DNA of 64,000 bases from Paraburkholderia gardini (GTDB taxonomy: Bacteria > Pseudomonadota > Gammaproteobacteria > Burkholderiales > Burkholderiaceae), in assembly GCF_907164575.1 (NCBI RefSeq), contig NZ_CAJQYY010000026.1, positions 35,745-99,744 on the forward strand. The letters are read 5' to 3'. The notes beneath the pieces were generated by a model. The model was not told where the DNA came from and searched no databases. It was given only the letters and a program-made list of their open reading frames with translations. Numbering within the stretch: the first letter of the stretch is position 1; each line of letters begins with the position of its first letter. The translations under genes and the position numbers were made by a program. Positions 45,225 to 53,868 of the stretch are shown one piece after another.

Positions 45225-46010
45225 TCAGGTACGCCATGCGGGCGCGCGCTTTTCAAGGAACGACGCAACGCCTTCGCGGCCTTCCTCGCTTGCCCGTACG
45301 CGCGCTATTCGCGCCGCGGTGTCTTCGATCAATGCGGCGTCGAGCGTACGGCCCGCCACGTCCTGCACGAGCCGTTTGCACTCGCGTACCGCGTGCGGGC
45401 TGTTTGCAATCAGCGTCTCGACGAGTTGCTGTATGGTTGCGTCGAGCTGGTCCGTGGTGACCATTTCGCTCACCAGTCCGAGCCGCAACGCGGTCGCGCA
45501 ATCGAACTGCTCGGCCGTCGTGAAGTAGCGGCGAGAAGCCTGCTCGCCAAGCGCACGGATGACATACGGCGCGATCGTCGCGGGAATCAGGCCAAGACGC
45601 GCCTCGGACAGGCAGAAGCGCGCCGTATCGACCGCCACCACGATGTCGCACGCGGCAATCAGCCCCATGCCGCCAGCGTACGCGTCGCCACTCACGCGCG
45701 CGATCACGGGTTGCGGGCAGCGATAAATCGCGCTCAGCATGTTCGCGAGACGCATCGCGTCGGCACGGTTCTCGTCATCCGAGAAGCCCGCCATCTTCTT
45801 CATCCAGTTCAGGTCCGCGCCCGCGCAAAACGCCTTGCCGTTCGCGGCCAGCACGACCGCGCGCACGTCCTGCCGTTCGCCCATCGATTCGAACGCATCG
45901 GTCAACTCCGCAATCATCGCTTCGTTGAACGCGTTGCGCACGTCGGGGCGATTCAGCGTCACGGTCGCCACTTGAGCGGCAAACGCGACGTCCATATGAT
46001 CGTATTGCAT
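45225..46010 (-). CDS. liuC: 3-methylglutaconyl-CoA hydratase (enoyl-CoA hydratase family)
   Basis: A 261-residue crotonase-fold enzyme with the oxyanion-hole segments AFCAGADLNWMKKM (about 58-71) and GDAYAGGMGLIAACDIVVA (about 107-125). The ADLNWM form is typical of methylglutaconyl-CoA hydratases. It hydrates 3-methylglutaconyl-CoA to HMG-CoA, the step after the carboxylase. The ATG at 46010 is supported by the family start, and the long upstream extension is shadow. It lies between the two carboxylase subunits, the usual place in beta-proteobacterial liu operons. Confidence 0.88.
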   Translation of the reverse strand: MQYDHMDVAFAAQVATVTLNRPDVRNAFNEAMIAELTDAFESMGERQDVRAVVLAANGKAFCAGADLNWMKKMAGFSDDENRADAMRLANMLSAIYRCPQPVIARVSGDAYAGGMGLIAACDIVVAVDTARFCLSEARLGLIPATIAPYVIRALGEQASRRYFTTAEQFDCATALRLGLVSEMVTTDQLDATIQQLVETLIANSPHAVRECKRLVQDVAGRTLDAALIEDTAARIARVRASEEGREGVASFLEKRAPAWRT

Positions 46011-46033
46011 GCCGCACGACTCCTTCGCGTGTG

Positions 46034-47641
46034 TCACATTCTGAACACGCCGAAACGCGTGTCCCCGATTGGCGCGTTCATCGCAGCCGACAGCCCCAGA
46101 CCCAGCACATCGCGCGTCTGCGCCGGATCGATCACGCCGTCGTCCCACAGGCGCGCGCTTGCGTAATACGGGTGACCCTGATGCTCGTACTGCTCGCGGA
46201 TCGGCTGCTTGAACGCTTCTTCCTGTTCCGCTGTCCACGTGCCACCCTTTCCTTCGATGCCATCGCGCTTGACCGTTGCGAGAACCGACGCTGCCTGCTC
46301 GCCACCCATCACCGAAATGCGCGCGTTAGGCCACATCCACAGAAAGCGCGGCGAATACGCGCGGCCACACATGCCGTAATTCCCCGCGCCGAACGAGCCG
46401 CCGATGATCACCGTAAACTTCGGCACTTTCGCGGTTGCGACCGCCGTCACCATCTTCGCGCCGTTGCGCGCGATGCCTTCGTTTTCATACTTGCGGCCCA
46501 CCATGAAGCCCGTGATGTTCTGCAGGAACACGAGCGGAATCTTGCGCTGGCAGCACAGCTCGATGAAGTGCGCGCCCTTGAGCGCTGATTCGGAAAACAG
46601 GATGCCGTTGTTCGCAATGATGCCGACGGGGTGTCCCCAGATATGCGCGAAGCCGCAAACAAGCGTCGTGCCATAGCGGGCCTTGAATTCGTCGAACGCT
46701 GAATCGTCGACGACACGCGCGATCACCTCACGGATATCGAACGGCTTGCGCGTATCGACGGGAATCACGCCATACATGTTTTTGACGTCGTAGCGCGGCG
46801 GCCTGGGCTCACGCAGCGCGACAGGCGGCTGCTTCACACGGTTCAGGTTGCCGACGATGCTGCGTGCAATCGCCAGCGCATGCGCGTCGTTTTGCGCAAG
46901 ATGATCGACGACACCGGACAGACGTGTATGCACGTCGCCGCCGCCAAGATCTTCGGCGCTGACCACTTCGCCGGTTGCGGCCTTCACCAGCGGCGGACCG
47001 CCGAGAAAAATCGTGCCCTGGTTCCTGACGATGATCGACTCGTCGCTCATCGCGGGCACATAGGCGCCGCCTGCCGTACACGAGCCCATCACGACCGCGA
47101 TCTGCGGAATGCCTTCAGCCGAAAGATTCGCCTGGTTATAGAAAATGCGCCCGAAGTGATCGCGATCCGGAAACACGTCGTCCTGATTCGGCAGGTTCGC
47201 GCCGCCCGAATCGACGAGATACACGCATGGCAAGCGGTTTTCCGCGGCGATTTCCTGCGCGCGCACGTGTTTCTTGACCGTGACCGGATAATACGTCCCC
47301 CCCTTCACCGTCGCGTCGTTGCAGACGATCACGCACTCCTGCCCGGCAATGCGCCCGATGCCCGTGATGACACCGGCCCCCGGCGCATCGTTGTTGTACA
47401 TGCCGAACGCCGCGAGCTGCGACAGTTCGAGAAACGGCGTGCCTGGATCGAGCAGTTGCGCGATACGCTCGCGCGGCAGCAACTTGCCGCGCGAGACGTG
47501 CTTGTCACGTGCGGCAGCGCCCCCGCCCAGCGAGAGCGCTGCGATCCTTGCCTTCAGATCGGCAACCAGCGCCTCCAGCGCTGCCGCGTTTGCGCGGAAA
47601 TCGTCCGAGCGCGGATTCAGTTTTGTTTCTATGATCGGCAT
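46034..47641 (-). CDS. liuB: Methylcrotonyl-CoA carboxylase, carboxyltransferase beta subunit
   Basis: A 535-residue carboxyltransferase of the MCC beta group at the normal length. Visible elements are RGKLLPRERIAQLLDPG (about 51-67), SGGANLPNQDDVFPDRDHFG, the glycine-rich GSCTAGGAYVPAMSDE and GGSFGAGNYGMCGRAYSPRF oxyanion regions, and RISVMGGEQAASVL. It moves the carboxyl group from biotin to methylcrotonyl-CoA. GGAGAG lies before the ATG. It follows isovaleryl-CoA dehydrogenase by 33 bp. Confidence 0.94.
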   Translation of the reverse strand: MPIIETKLNPRSDDFRANAAALEALVADLKARIAALSLGGGAAARDKHVSRGKLLPRERIAQLLDPGTPFLELSQLAAFGMYNNDAPGAGVITGIGRIAGQECVIVCNDATVKGGTYYPVTVKKHVRAQEIAAENRLPCVYLVDSGGANLPNQDDVFPDRDHFGRIFYNQANLSAEGIPQIAVVMGSCTAGGAYVPAMSDESIIVRNQGTIFLGGPPLVKAATGEVVSAEDLGGGDVHTRLSGVVDHLAQNDAHALAIARSIVGNLNRVKQPPVALREPRPPRYDVKNMYGVIPVDTRKPFDIREVIARVVDDSAFDEFKARYGTTLVCGFAHIWGHPVGIIANNGILFSESALKGAHFIELCCQRKIPLVFLQNITGFMVGRKYENEGIARNGAKMVTAVATAKVPKFTVIIGGSFGAGNYGMCGRAYSPRFLWMWPNARISVMGGEQAASVLATVKRDGIEGKGGTWTAEQEEAFKQPIREQYEHQGHPYYASARLWDDGVIDPAQTRDVLGLGLSAAMNAPIGDTRFGVFRM

Positions 47642-47674
47642 CGCGTGGCTCTCCGGTTCGGCGCGTGGGCGGAC

Positions 47675-48856
47675 TTACATCGTCTCCGCGAACAGCTCGC
47701 GGCCAATCAGCATGCGTCGGATTTCGCTCGTACCGGCGCCGATTTCATAGAGCTTCGCATCGCGCCACAGACGCCCCACCGGATACTCGTTGATATAACC
47801 GTTGCCGCCCAGAATCTGGATCGCTTCGCCGGCCATCCACGTCGCCTTTTCAGCGGTGTAGAGAATGACACCCGCGCAATCCTTGCGCACCTGGCGCACA
47901 TGTTCCGAGCCGATCGTGTCGAGCTGACGGCCAACCGCGTACAGATACGCGCGGCACGCCTGCAGCGTGGTGTACAGATCCGCGACCTTGCCCTGGATCA
48001 GCTGGAATTCTCCGATCGACTGACCGAACTGCTTGCGATCGTGGATATACGGCACGACCGAATCCATCACCGCGACCATGATGCCCGTCGGGCCGCCCGC
48101 CAGCACCGCACGTTCGTAGTCGAGCCCGCTCATCAGCACTTTCACGCCGCCGTTCAGCTGGCCCAGGATGTTTTCTTCCGGCACTTCGACGTTTTCGAAT
48201 ACGAGTTCGCCGGTGTGCGAACCGCGCATGCCGAGCTTGTCGAGCTTCTGCGCAACCGAAAAGCCCTTCATGCCCTTCTCGACGATAAACGCGGTAATGC
48301 CGCGCGAGCCCGCTTCGACATCGGTCTTCGCGTAGACCACGAGCGTGTCGCAGTCGGGGCCGTTGGTGATCCACATCTTCGTGCCGTTCAGCACATAGCG
48401 GTCGCCTTTCTTTTCGGCGCGCAGTTTCATGCTGACCACGTCCGAACCCGCATTCGGCTCGCTCATCGCAAGCGCGCCGACGTGTTCGCCCGATAGCAGC
48501 TTCGGCAGGTATGTGCGCTTTTGCGCTTCGGTGCCGTTGCGGTGAATCTGGTTCACGCAGAGATTGGAGTGCGCGCCATACGAAAGACCCACCGAAGCCG
48601 ATGCACGCGAGATTTCCTCCATCGCGACCATATGAGCCGTATAGCCCATGTTCGCGCCGCCGTATTCCTCGGAGACCGTCATGCCCAGCACGCCGAGGTC
48701 GCCGAATTTGCGCCACAGGTCCATCGGGAATTGATCGGTGCGGTCGATTTCCGCGGCACGTGGCGCGATTTCCTTAGCGGCGAATCCTGCAATGCTGTCG
48801 CGCAGCATTTCAATTTCTTCACCAAGCGGAAACTGCAAACCGGGCAGATGCGTCAT
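47675..48856 (-). CDS. liuA: Isovaleryl-CoA dehydrogenase
   Basis: A 393-residue acyl-CoA dehydrogenase. It has the N-terminal helical domain with VSEEYGGANMGYTAHMVAME, the flavin-contact ALAMSEPNAGSDVVSMKLRA segment, the middle KMWITNGPDCDTLVVYAKTD barrel, and a C-terminal YINEYPVGRLWRDAKLYEIGAGTSEIRRMLIGREL with the glutamate base in the YEIGAGTSEI region. First enzyme of the liu set, it oxidises isovaleryl-CoA from leucine. AGGAGA precedes the ATG. A palindromic operator overlaps its promoter at 48979-49007. Confidence 0.93.
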   Translation of the reverse strand: MTHLPGLQFPLGEEIEMLRDSIAGFAAKEIAPRAAEIDRTDQFPMDLWRKFGDLGVLGMTVSEEYGGANMGYTAHMVAMEEISRASASVGLSYGAHSNLCVNQIHRNGTEAQKRTYLPKLLSGEHVGALAMSEPNAGSDVVSMKLRAEKKGDRYVLNGTKMWITNGPDCDTLVVYAKTDVEAGSRGITAFIVEKGMKGFSVAQKLDKLGMRGSHTGELVFENVEVPEENILGQLNGGVKVLMSGLDYERAVLAGGPTGIMVAVMDSVVPYIHDRKQFGQSIGEFQLIQGKVADLYTTLQACRAYLYAVGRQLDTIGSEHVRQVRKDCAGVILYTAEKATWMAGEAIQILGGNGYINEYPVGRLWRDAKLYEIGAGTSEIRRMLIGRELFAETM

Positions 48857-48978
48857 GGATGTCTCCTGGAATTCCGTGGCGGCCGCCCTGGCTGGGCGTG
48901 CCGGCTTTCTGAGCGGGGCTCAGCGATCCTCTCTGGCCGCTCCCATGATGATCCATGCGTCGCGGCCGCTCAAGGCGA

Positions 48979-49007
48979 ATTTCACGCCACATTTACGTAT
49001 ACGTCAA
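48979..49007 (-). promoter_or_regulatory. liu operon promoter with palindromic operator ACGTATACGT
   Basis: Minus strand: TTGACG (-35, 49007-49002), 17 bp, TGAAAT (-10, 48984-48979). A perfect 10-bp palindrome ACGTATACGT (48995-49004) overlaps the -35 and extends with one mismatch pair to TTTACGTATACGTCAA (48992-49007). Repression or activation by the divergent TetR-type protein is the simple reading. Confidence 0.6.
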
Positions 49008-49123
49008 TATGTTTTTTGAGCCACACTCAATTATTCATAATCCGCCTTGCAGACTGATTCTGTCGTGCTAACATGGATTTCATCGTGCGCATCGAGCGCT
49101 TAAAACTGAACTGGACTCAAATC

Positions 49124-49915
49124 ATGGCCGTGCCGAAGGCCAAATTGCCTCCATCGCGCCGCCTGCCGGCCGGGCGCAAATCGCAACAGCGTGTAAAGGA
49201 AATCCTTCAGACGGGGCGCGACGTTTTCTCCGAAAAGGGCTACGAGCGCGCTACCACGTCCGAAATCGCACAGCGGCTCGGCATTTCCGAGGCCACCGTA
49301 TTCAGTTATTTCCGCGGCAAACGCGAACTGTGCGCGCGCGTGATCGGAGACTGGTATGACGAGATCATCGACGCCATCGAATCGGGCCTGCCCCGCGACG
49401 GCACGGTGCGTCAGCAGTTCGCGTTCATCGTGCGGATGCACCTTCGCCTGATGCTGGTGAACGGCACCGGCCTGTGTTCGCTCGTGCTGTCGGAAGGCCG
49501 CGCGCGTCAACATGAACTCAGCGAGGCGCTGGTTGAACTGCAACGCCGTTACACGGCACCGCTCATGCGGGTGCTGGCGCAGGGACAGGAAACCGGCCAG
49601 ATCCGGCAGGATGTGCCGCTGCGGCTGTTGCGCTCGATGGTGTTCGGGCCAATGGAACATGTGCTCTGGGACGCGACGCTGGTCAATCGCCGGATCGATA
49701 TCGACGCGACCGCCGACCGTCTGATCGACGTGCTGTGGTCGGCGCTGCAGCCGCCCGACGCGTCGCTCGGCGCGCTACTGCAGTTTCGGCATGTGGTAGG
49801 CGAGGCAACGCGTCAACTCGAGGTGGTCGAAGCAGCGCACAAGGCGGGACACGCGGATAAAACCGCGACCATGACGCGGCGTACGCGCAAGGAAGCCGGC
49901 ACGGGCGCGGCCTGA
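49124..49915 (+). CDS. TetR-family regulator of the liu operon
   Basis: A 263-residue TetR protein with an N-terminal helix-turn-helix (KGYERATTSEIAQRLGISEA then TVFSYFRGKRELCARVI, about residues 38-75) and a helical ligand domain. The C-terminus ends in a basic tail (TRRTRKEAG). ATG 49124 (MAVPKAKLPP) is chosen over 49073 because the family usually has a short basic leader. It is divergent from liuA with a palindrome between, so regulation of leucine/isovalerate degradation is likely. This is inferred from position, not shown by sequence. Confidence 0.78.
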   Translation: MAVPKAKLPPSRRLPAGRKSQQRVKEILQTGRDVFSEKGYERATTSEIAQRLGISEATVFSYFRGKRELCARVIGDWYDEIIDAIESGLPRDGTVRQQFAFIVRMHLRLMLVNGTGLCSLVLSEGRARQHELSEALVELQRRYTAPLMRVLAQGQETGQIRQDVPLRLLRSMVFGPMEHVLWDATLVNRRIDIDATADRLIDVLWSALQPPDASLGALLQFRHVVGEATRQLEVVEAAHKAGHADKTATMTRRTRKEAGTGAA

Positions 49916-50013
49916 AGGCGAGCACAAGCCGCGCACACGTTTCGCACAAAATGCGTATCCTGACTGAAGTCCCGACGCCGCCTCGCGGCGTGTCCTGACG
50001 GAAGGAGTCCACT

Positions 50014-50556
50014 TTGACAGGTCATCCCAACTCATCCGCGAAGCCACAGCCCTCGACCGAAATCGATCCTGATCTCATCGAGGTGGCACGCGAAGTCTTC
50101 GACCTCGCCCGACGCGGCGACGCCGCCACGCTCGCTGTCGTGATCGAGAAAGGTGTGCCGCCCAATCTTCGCAACGAGAAAGGCGACAGCCTGCTGATGC
50201 TCGCGGCGTATCACGGGCACGTCGATGCCGTGCGAACGCTTGCGGAACATGGTGCGGATCCCAACCTGCGCAACGACAATGGCCAGACGCCGATTGCCGG
50301 CGCTGCATTTAAAGGATTCAGGAACGTCGTTGAAACATTGCTCGCACAGGGTGCGGATGTCGAAGGCGCGTCACCCGATGGCCGCACCGCGCTCATGATC
50401 GCCGCGATGTTCAATCGCACGGAGATCGTCGACCTCCTGATCGCGAACGGCGCCAATCCTGAAGCACGCGACTCGGGTGGGTTTACGCCGCTGGATGCAG
50501 CAAACAGAATGGGCGCGCCGGATACGCCCGCGATTCTCGTGAAAGCGAAATCGTGA
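50014..50556 (+). CDS. Ankyrin repeat protein
   Basis: A 180-residue soluble protein with four ankyrin repeats between residues 45 and 170. Examples are KGDSLLMLAAYHGHVDAVRT, NGQTPIAGAAFKGFRNVVET and DGRTALMIAAMFNRTEIVDL, each followed by a GADPN-like turn. The start is TTG at 50014 with AAGGAG 7 bp upstream, and no ATG competes. No signal peptide. Ankyrin proteins bind other proteins, but the partner is unknown. In some proteobacteria such genes lie next to catalase, which is not the case here. Confidence 0.82.
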   Translation: MTGHPNSSAKPQPSTEIDPDLIEVAREVFDLARRGDAATLAVVIEKGVPPNLRNEKGDSLLMLAAYHGHVDAVRTLAEHGADPNLRNDNGQTPIAGAAFKGFRNVVETLLAQGADVEGASPDGRTALMIAAMFNRTEIVDLLIANGANPEARDSGGFTPLDAANRMGAPDTPAILVKAKS

Positions 50557-50662
50557 GGATTCGAACAACGTCTGGGTGCGTTGTGCGTGCGTCTTCAACA
50601 CACGTGGGGCACAATCGTTAGGTGCCTGCAAAATGCAGGCTAACGTTTTTGCTGGTGTACCG

Positions 50663-51673
50663 ATGACCACTCAACTCACTTCCGCTATCGCATCGAAATT
50701 CGCTACGCTGGCGCTCGATCATCTGACGCGCGAATATCCGAACAAGCTGACCCATTCGCTGGCCGGCCCGCAAGACGTGCAAGGGCCGCGCGCGCTGCAT
50801 CCGGTTTTCTATGGCAGCTACGACTGGCATTCGTGCGTGCACGGTTACTGGCTCGTGCTGAGATTGATCGACCGCTTTCCGGACCTGCCCGAAGCGAAGC
50901 GCATCATCGCAGTCGTCGATGAGCATTTCACCGCGGCGAACGTCGCAGGTGAGATGGCCTATCTCGATCTGCCGCACAATCGCGGTTTCGAACGTCCATA
51001 TGGCTGGGGCTGGCTGCTTGCACTCGCGGCACAGGTGCAGTCAATGAGCTTGCCGCGGGCTTCAACCTGGGCCACGACAATCGCGCCGCTAACCCAGACG
51101 TTTGTCGAACGCTTCGAGGAATTTCTGCCGAAGTCGACGTATCCGTTGCGCGTCGGCACGCATTTCAACACGGCGTTTGCGCTTTCGCTCGCGCTCGATT
51201 TCGCGCGTCAGACGGGGCATCGGTCACTCGCCGGCCTGATCTCCGACACGTCGAAGCGGTGGTATCTGGAAGACGCTGCGTGCCAGGCGTGGGAGCCGTC
51301 AGGTGACGAATTTCTGTCGCCATCGCTGATGGAAGCCGCATTGATGCAACGCGTGTTGCCACCGGAGGAATTTATCGCGTGGTTCACGCGCTTCCTGCCG
51401 GATATTGCCGCGTGCAAACCCGCGACGCTTTTCATACCGGCCACGGTGACAGACCGTACGGACGGAAAGATCGCGCACCTCGACGGGTTGAATCTCAGCC
51501 GTGCGTGGTGTCAACGCTCGATCGCGCGGGCACTGCCTTCGGGCGATGCGCGCGCCACTGTACTCTTCGAAGCGGCCGATACGCATCTGGCGGCTGCGCT
51601 GGATCACGTCGCAGGCGACTACATGGGCGAACACTGGCTCGCGACGTTTGCGTTGCTGGCGCTGGAGGCTTGA
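50663..51673 (+). CDS. DUF2891 family protein
   Basis: A 336-residue protein of the DUF2891 family, seen from HPVFYGSYDWHSCVHGYWLV (about 45-64), PYGWGWLLALAAQ and GTHFNTAFALSLALDFAR to the C-terminal GEHWLATFALLAL. The tryptophan-rich helical repeats suggest an alpha/alpha-toroid fold like glycoside hydrolases or lyases, but no reaction is established. The ATG at 50663 is preferred; frames upstream to 50576 are not protein-like. It is convergent with the MFS gene, and a 9-bp stem lies between them. Confidence 0.8.
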   Translation: MTTQLTSAIASKFATLALDHLTREYPNKLTHSLAGPQDVQGPRALHPVFYGSYDWHSCVHGYWLVLRLIDRFPDLPEAKRIIAVVDEHFTAANVAGEMAYLDLPHNRGFERPYGWGWLLALAAQVQSMSLPRASTWATTIAPLTQTFVERFEEFLPKSTYPLRVGTHFNTAFALSLALDFARQTGHRSLAGLISDTSKRWYLEDAACQAWEPSGDEFLSPSLMEAALMQRVLPPEEFIAWFTRFLPDIAACKPATLFIPATVTDRTDGKIAHLDGLNLSRAWCQRSIARALPSGDARATVLFEAADTHLAAALDHVAGDYMGEHWLATFALLALEA

Positions 51674-51701
51674 GGAAGGCCACATGCCAGGGTATCACGT
51701 G

Positions 51702-51723
51702 GACGATCCCTCCCGGGATCGTC
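51702..51723. terminator. Hairpin between convergent genes
   Basis: A perfect 9-bp stem, GACGATCCC (51702-51710) with GGGATCGTC (51715-51723), and a TCCC loop. It lies between gene ends at 51673 and 51728. There is no T tract, so it probably works in both directions with help from Rho. Confidence 0.55.
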
Positions 51724-51727
51724 AGGT

Positions 51728-53167
51728 TCAGTGCGAAATTGCTTCAAGCGCACGACCCTTCGTGCGCGGGCCCATCAATCCAATCGCCGCCATGACGATC
51801 AGCATCGCGCCGGCGATCAGCACGAACACACCTGTCGAACCAAACTGCCGCAACGCAGCAGCAATCAGGAACGCGGTAAAGATCGCGGAGAAACGGCTCC
51901 ACGAATAGACAAAGCCGACCGCGCGCGCACGGATGCTCGTCGGGAACAGCTCGGCCTGATACGCGTGAAAGCTGTACGACATGATGTTGCTTGCCAGCGT
52001 CAGGCACACGCCAAGCCCGACCAGCAACAACGCGTCCGACACCTGGCTGAACCACAAACCGCACACCACGATCGCACCCGCCGTCGCCACGATCACGCTC
52101 TTGCGCTCGAAACGATCCGCGATCGCAAGCCCGATCACAGGTCCCAGCGGTGCAGCCAGCGCGATGATGCTCGAATACAGCAGGCTCGTTGTGATCGTGA
52201 TGCCCTGCTTGATCAGCAACGTCGGCACCCAGTTGGCGAAGCCATAGAACCCCACCGTCTGGAAGACGTTGAAGATCACCATCATCAACGTGCGCGAACG
52301 GTACGGGGGCATCCACATATCGCGGAACCGGCCGCGTTCCGGCATCGCGACGACCTGCTCCGGCGGCGGCAACGGCCGGCCGTATTCGGCCTCTACTCTG
52401 GCTTCGAGCGCCGTCATCACACGGTCCGCCTCGTCGAGACGGCCCTGCTGCGCGAGCCATCGCGGGCTCTCGGGTAACGCGCGGCGAATCCACCACACAA
52501 AGAGCGCGCCGTGCGCGCCGATCAGCACCACCCAGCGCCAGCCATCGAGCCCGAAGAAAGCATGCGGCACCAGCAGATACGCGAGAAACGCCACCACTGG
52601 TACGGCCGTGAAGCCGACTGCCTGCTCGCAGGCGAATGCCCGGCCGCGAATCTGCCTCGGCACCAGTTCCGCGATGTACGTGCCGATCGTCACGAGTTCG
52701 ACGCCAATACCCACACCCGCTATGAAACGCCAGACGTTCAGCCCGAGTGCGGTCTCCTGGAACGCCATGATGACGTTGGCGACCGTGTACCACAGCAGCG
52801 AATACGTGAAGATTGCGCGGCGCCCAAAACGGTCGGCAAGAAAACCGCAGGCGATCGTGCCGACAAAGAGGCCCGCAAATAGCGCGGCGATAAAACTTGC
52901 GATGCCGGTTGTGCCAAAGAGGCCATGCGTCGTGGCGGTCAGCAGACCGCTCCTGACGAGCCCGGGCGCCACGTAGCCGGTATAAAGCAGATCGTACAGC
53001 TCAAAGAAAAAACCAAGGCTTAGCAGAACGACGAGCTTCCAGATCGAACGTGTCGCGGGCAGCCGGTCCAGACGCGCGGAAATGGTGCCCGCGTCGATGG
53101 CGAGGACGGCGGGTTCACGGGAGGCCGCCGCGTACGCCGCGGCCCGATCCTGTTCAGGGGTTACCAT
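51728..53167 (-). CDS. MFS carrier, sugar porter/NiaP-like
   Basis: A 479-residue 12-helix carrier with the motifs GFLADRFGRRAIFT (loop 2-3), AELVPRQIRGRAFA and ALPESPRWLAQQGRLDEADR (the PESPR motif after helix 6), and ELFPTSIRARAVGF late in the chain. These are marks of the sugar porter and metabolite:H+ group, including niacin and aromatic carriers. The substrate cannot be assigned and there is no linked enzyme gene. The ATG at 53167 has only a distant GGAGA upstream. Confidence 0.75.
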   Translation of the reverse strand: MVTPEQDRAAAYAAASREPAVLAIDAGTISARLDRLPATRSIWKLVVLLSLGFFFELYDLLYTGYVAPGLVRSGLLTATTHGLFGTTGIASFIAALFAGLFVGTIACGFLADRFGRRAIFTYSLLWYTVANVIMAFQETALGLNVWRFIAGVGIGVELVTIGTYIAELVPRQIRGRAFACEQAVGFTAVPVVAFLAYLLVPHAFFGLDGWRWVVLIGAHGALFVWWIRRALPESPRWLAQQGRLDEADRVMTALEARVEAEYGRPLPPPEQVVAMPERGRFRDMWMPPYRSRTLMMVIFNVFQTVGFYGFANWVPTLLIKQGITITTSLLYSSIIALAAPLGPVIGLAIADRFERKSVIVATAGAIVVCGLWFSQVSDALLLVGLGVCLTLASNIMSYSFHAYQAELFPTSIRARAVGFVYSWSRFSAIFTAFLIAAALRQFGSTGVFVLIAGAMLIVMAAIGLMGPRTKGRALEAISH

Positions 53168-53335
53168 TCTTGTCTCCAGAGTGAGGCCGGTCTTGCGCCG
53201 GCTTTTTACTCTGCACGCGTGCGATGAGCACGCGCACCGCCGGGCGCAGGGTCCGGCAGCATTCTAGCGGTGAGCGCCCCTGAACGGCTCGAACGTCGTG
53301 ATTTTCCCCACACCCGTGGCCACCGCGACGGCAGA

Positions 53336-53689
53336 TCAGGCTTCCACGATCACTTCGAAGCCGCCGAAGATCGCCCGTTTGCCGTCGAAGGGCATCGGAT
53401 TCGTCTCGGGCCGCAAGCGCGGGTCCGCCATGACGGCCTGCATGCCCTTGTCGCGCACCTGACGGGACGGCCAGAGAATCCACGAAAAGACAACGGTCTC
53501 GTCATCCTTGCGTTTAACGGCCATCGGAAACGAAGTCAGCGTTCCTTCCGGTACGTCGTCGCCCCAGCATTCGACCACCTGCAAGGCCCCCTGCTCCCTG
53601 AAGACCGCCGCAGCAACCTCGGCGTGTTGCGTGAACGCTTCGCGACTGGCTGTAGGTACCGCTGCAACAAAACCGTCGATGTAGGTCAT
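53336..53689 (-). CDS. DUF1428 (YbaA-like) protein
   Basis: A 117-residue protein covering the DUF1428 family, a dimeric alpha/beta-barrel (ferredoxin-like) fold. Typical stretches are MTYIDGFVAAVPTASREAF, VVECWGDDVPEGTLTSFPMA, ETVVFSWILWPSRQVRDKGM, and a C-terminal PFDGKRAIFGGFEVIVEA. The function is unknown. GGAGC lies near the ATG. It is divergent from the polymerase gene at 53869. Confidence 0.88.
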   Translation of the reverse strand: MTYIDGFVAAVPTASREAFTQHAEVAAAVFREQGALQVVECWGDDVPEGTLTSFPMAVKRKDDETVVFSWILWPSRQVRDKGMQAVMADPRLRPETNPMPFDGKRAIFGGFEVIVEA

Positions 53690-53868
53690 GAACGTGCTCC
53701 TTCTTCGATTGAACAGGAATGAGGGCGGGAAGCCGCTTCGCCGCGGCGCAGCCTGTTGTCAGCCTTCCCGCCTTCAGACACGACGAACGGCACAGCAGGA
53801 AATCGACAACGCTGAAACCGCGCAGACAGTAAAATTGCCCCGAGAGATGAGCATCCAAAGGCGATCGT

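Noticed and set aside
46880..48496. 538-codon rightward frame across liuB and liuA
   Set aside because: It spans two well-defined genes on the other strand and is an antisense shadow.
53186..53207. GCCGG/CCGGC hairpin followed by five T before the MFS gene at 53167
   Set aside because: The stem is only 5 bp and faces right, where no transcript is expected to end; likely chance in GC-rich DNA.
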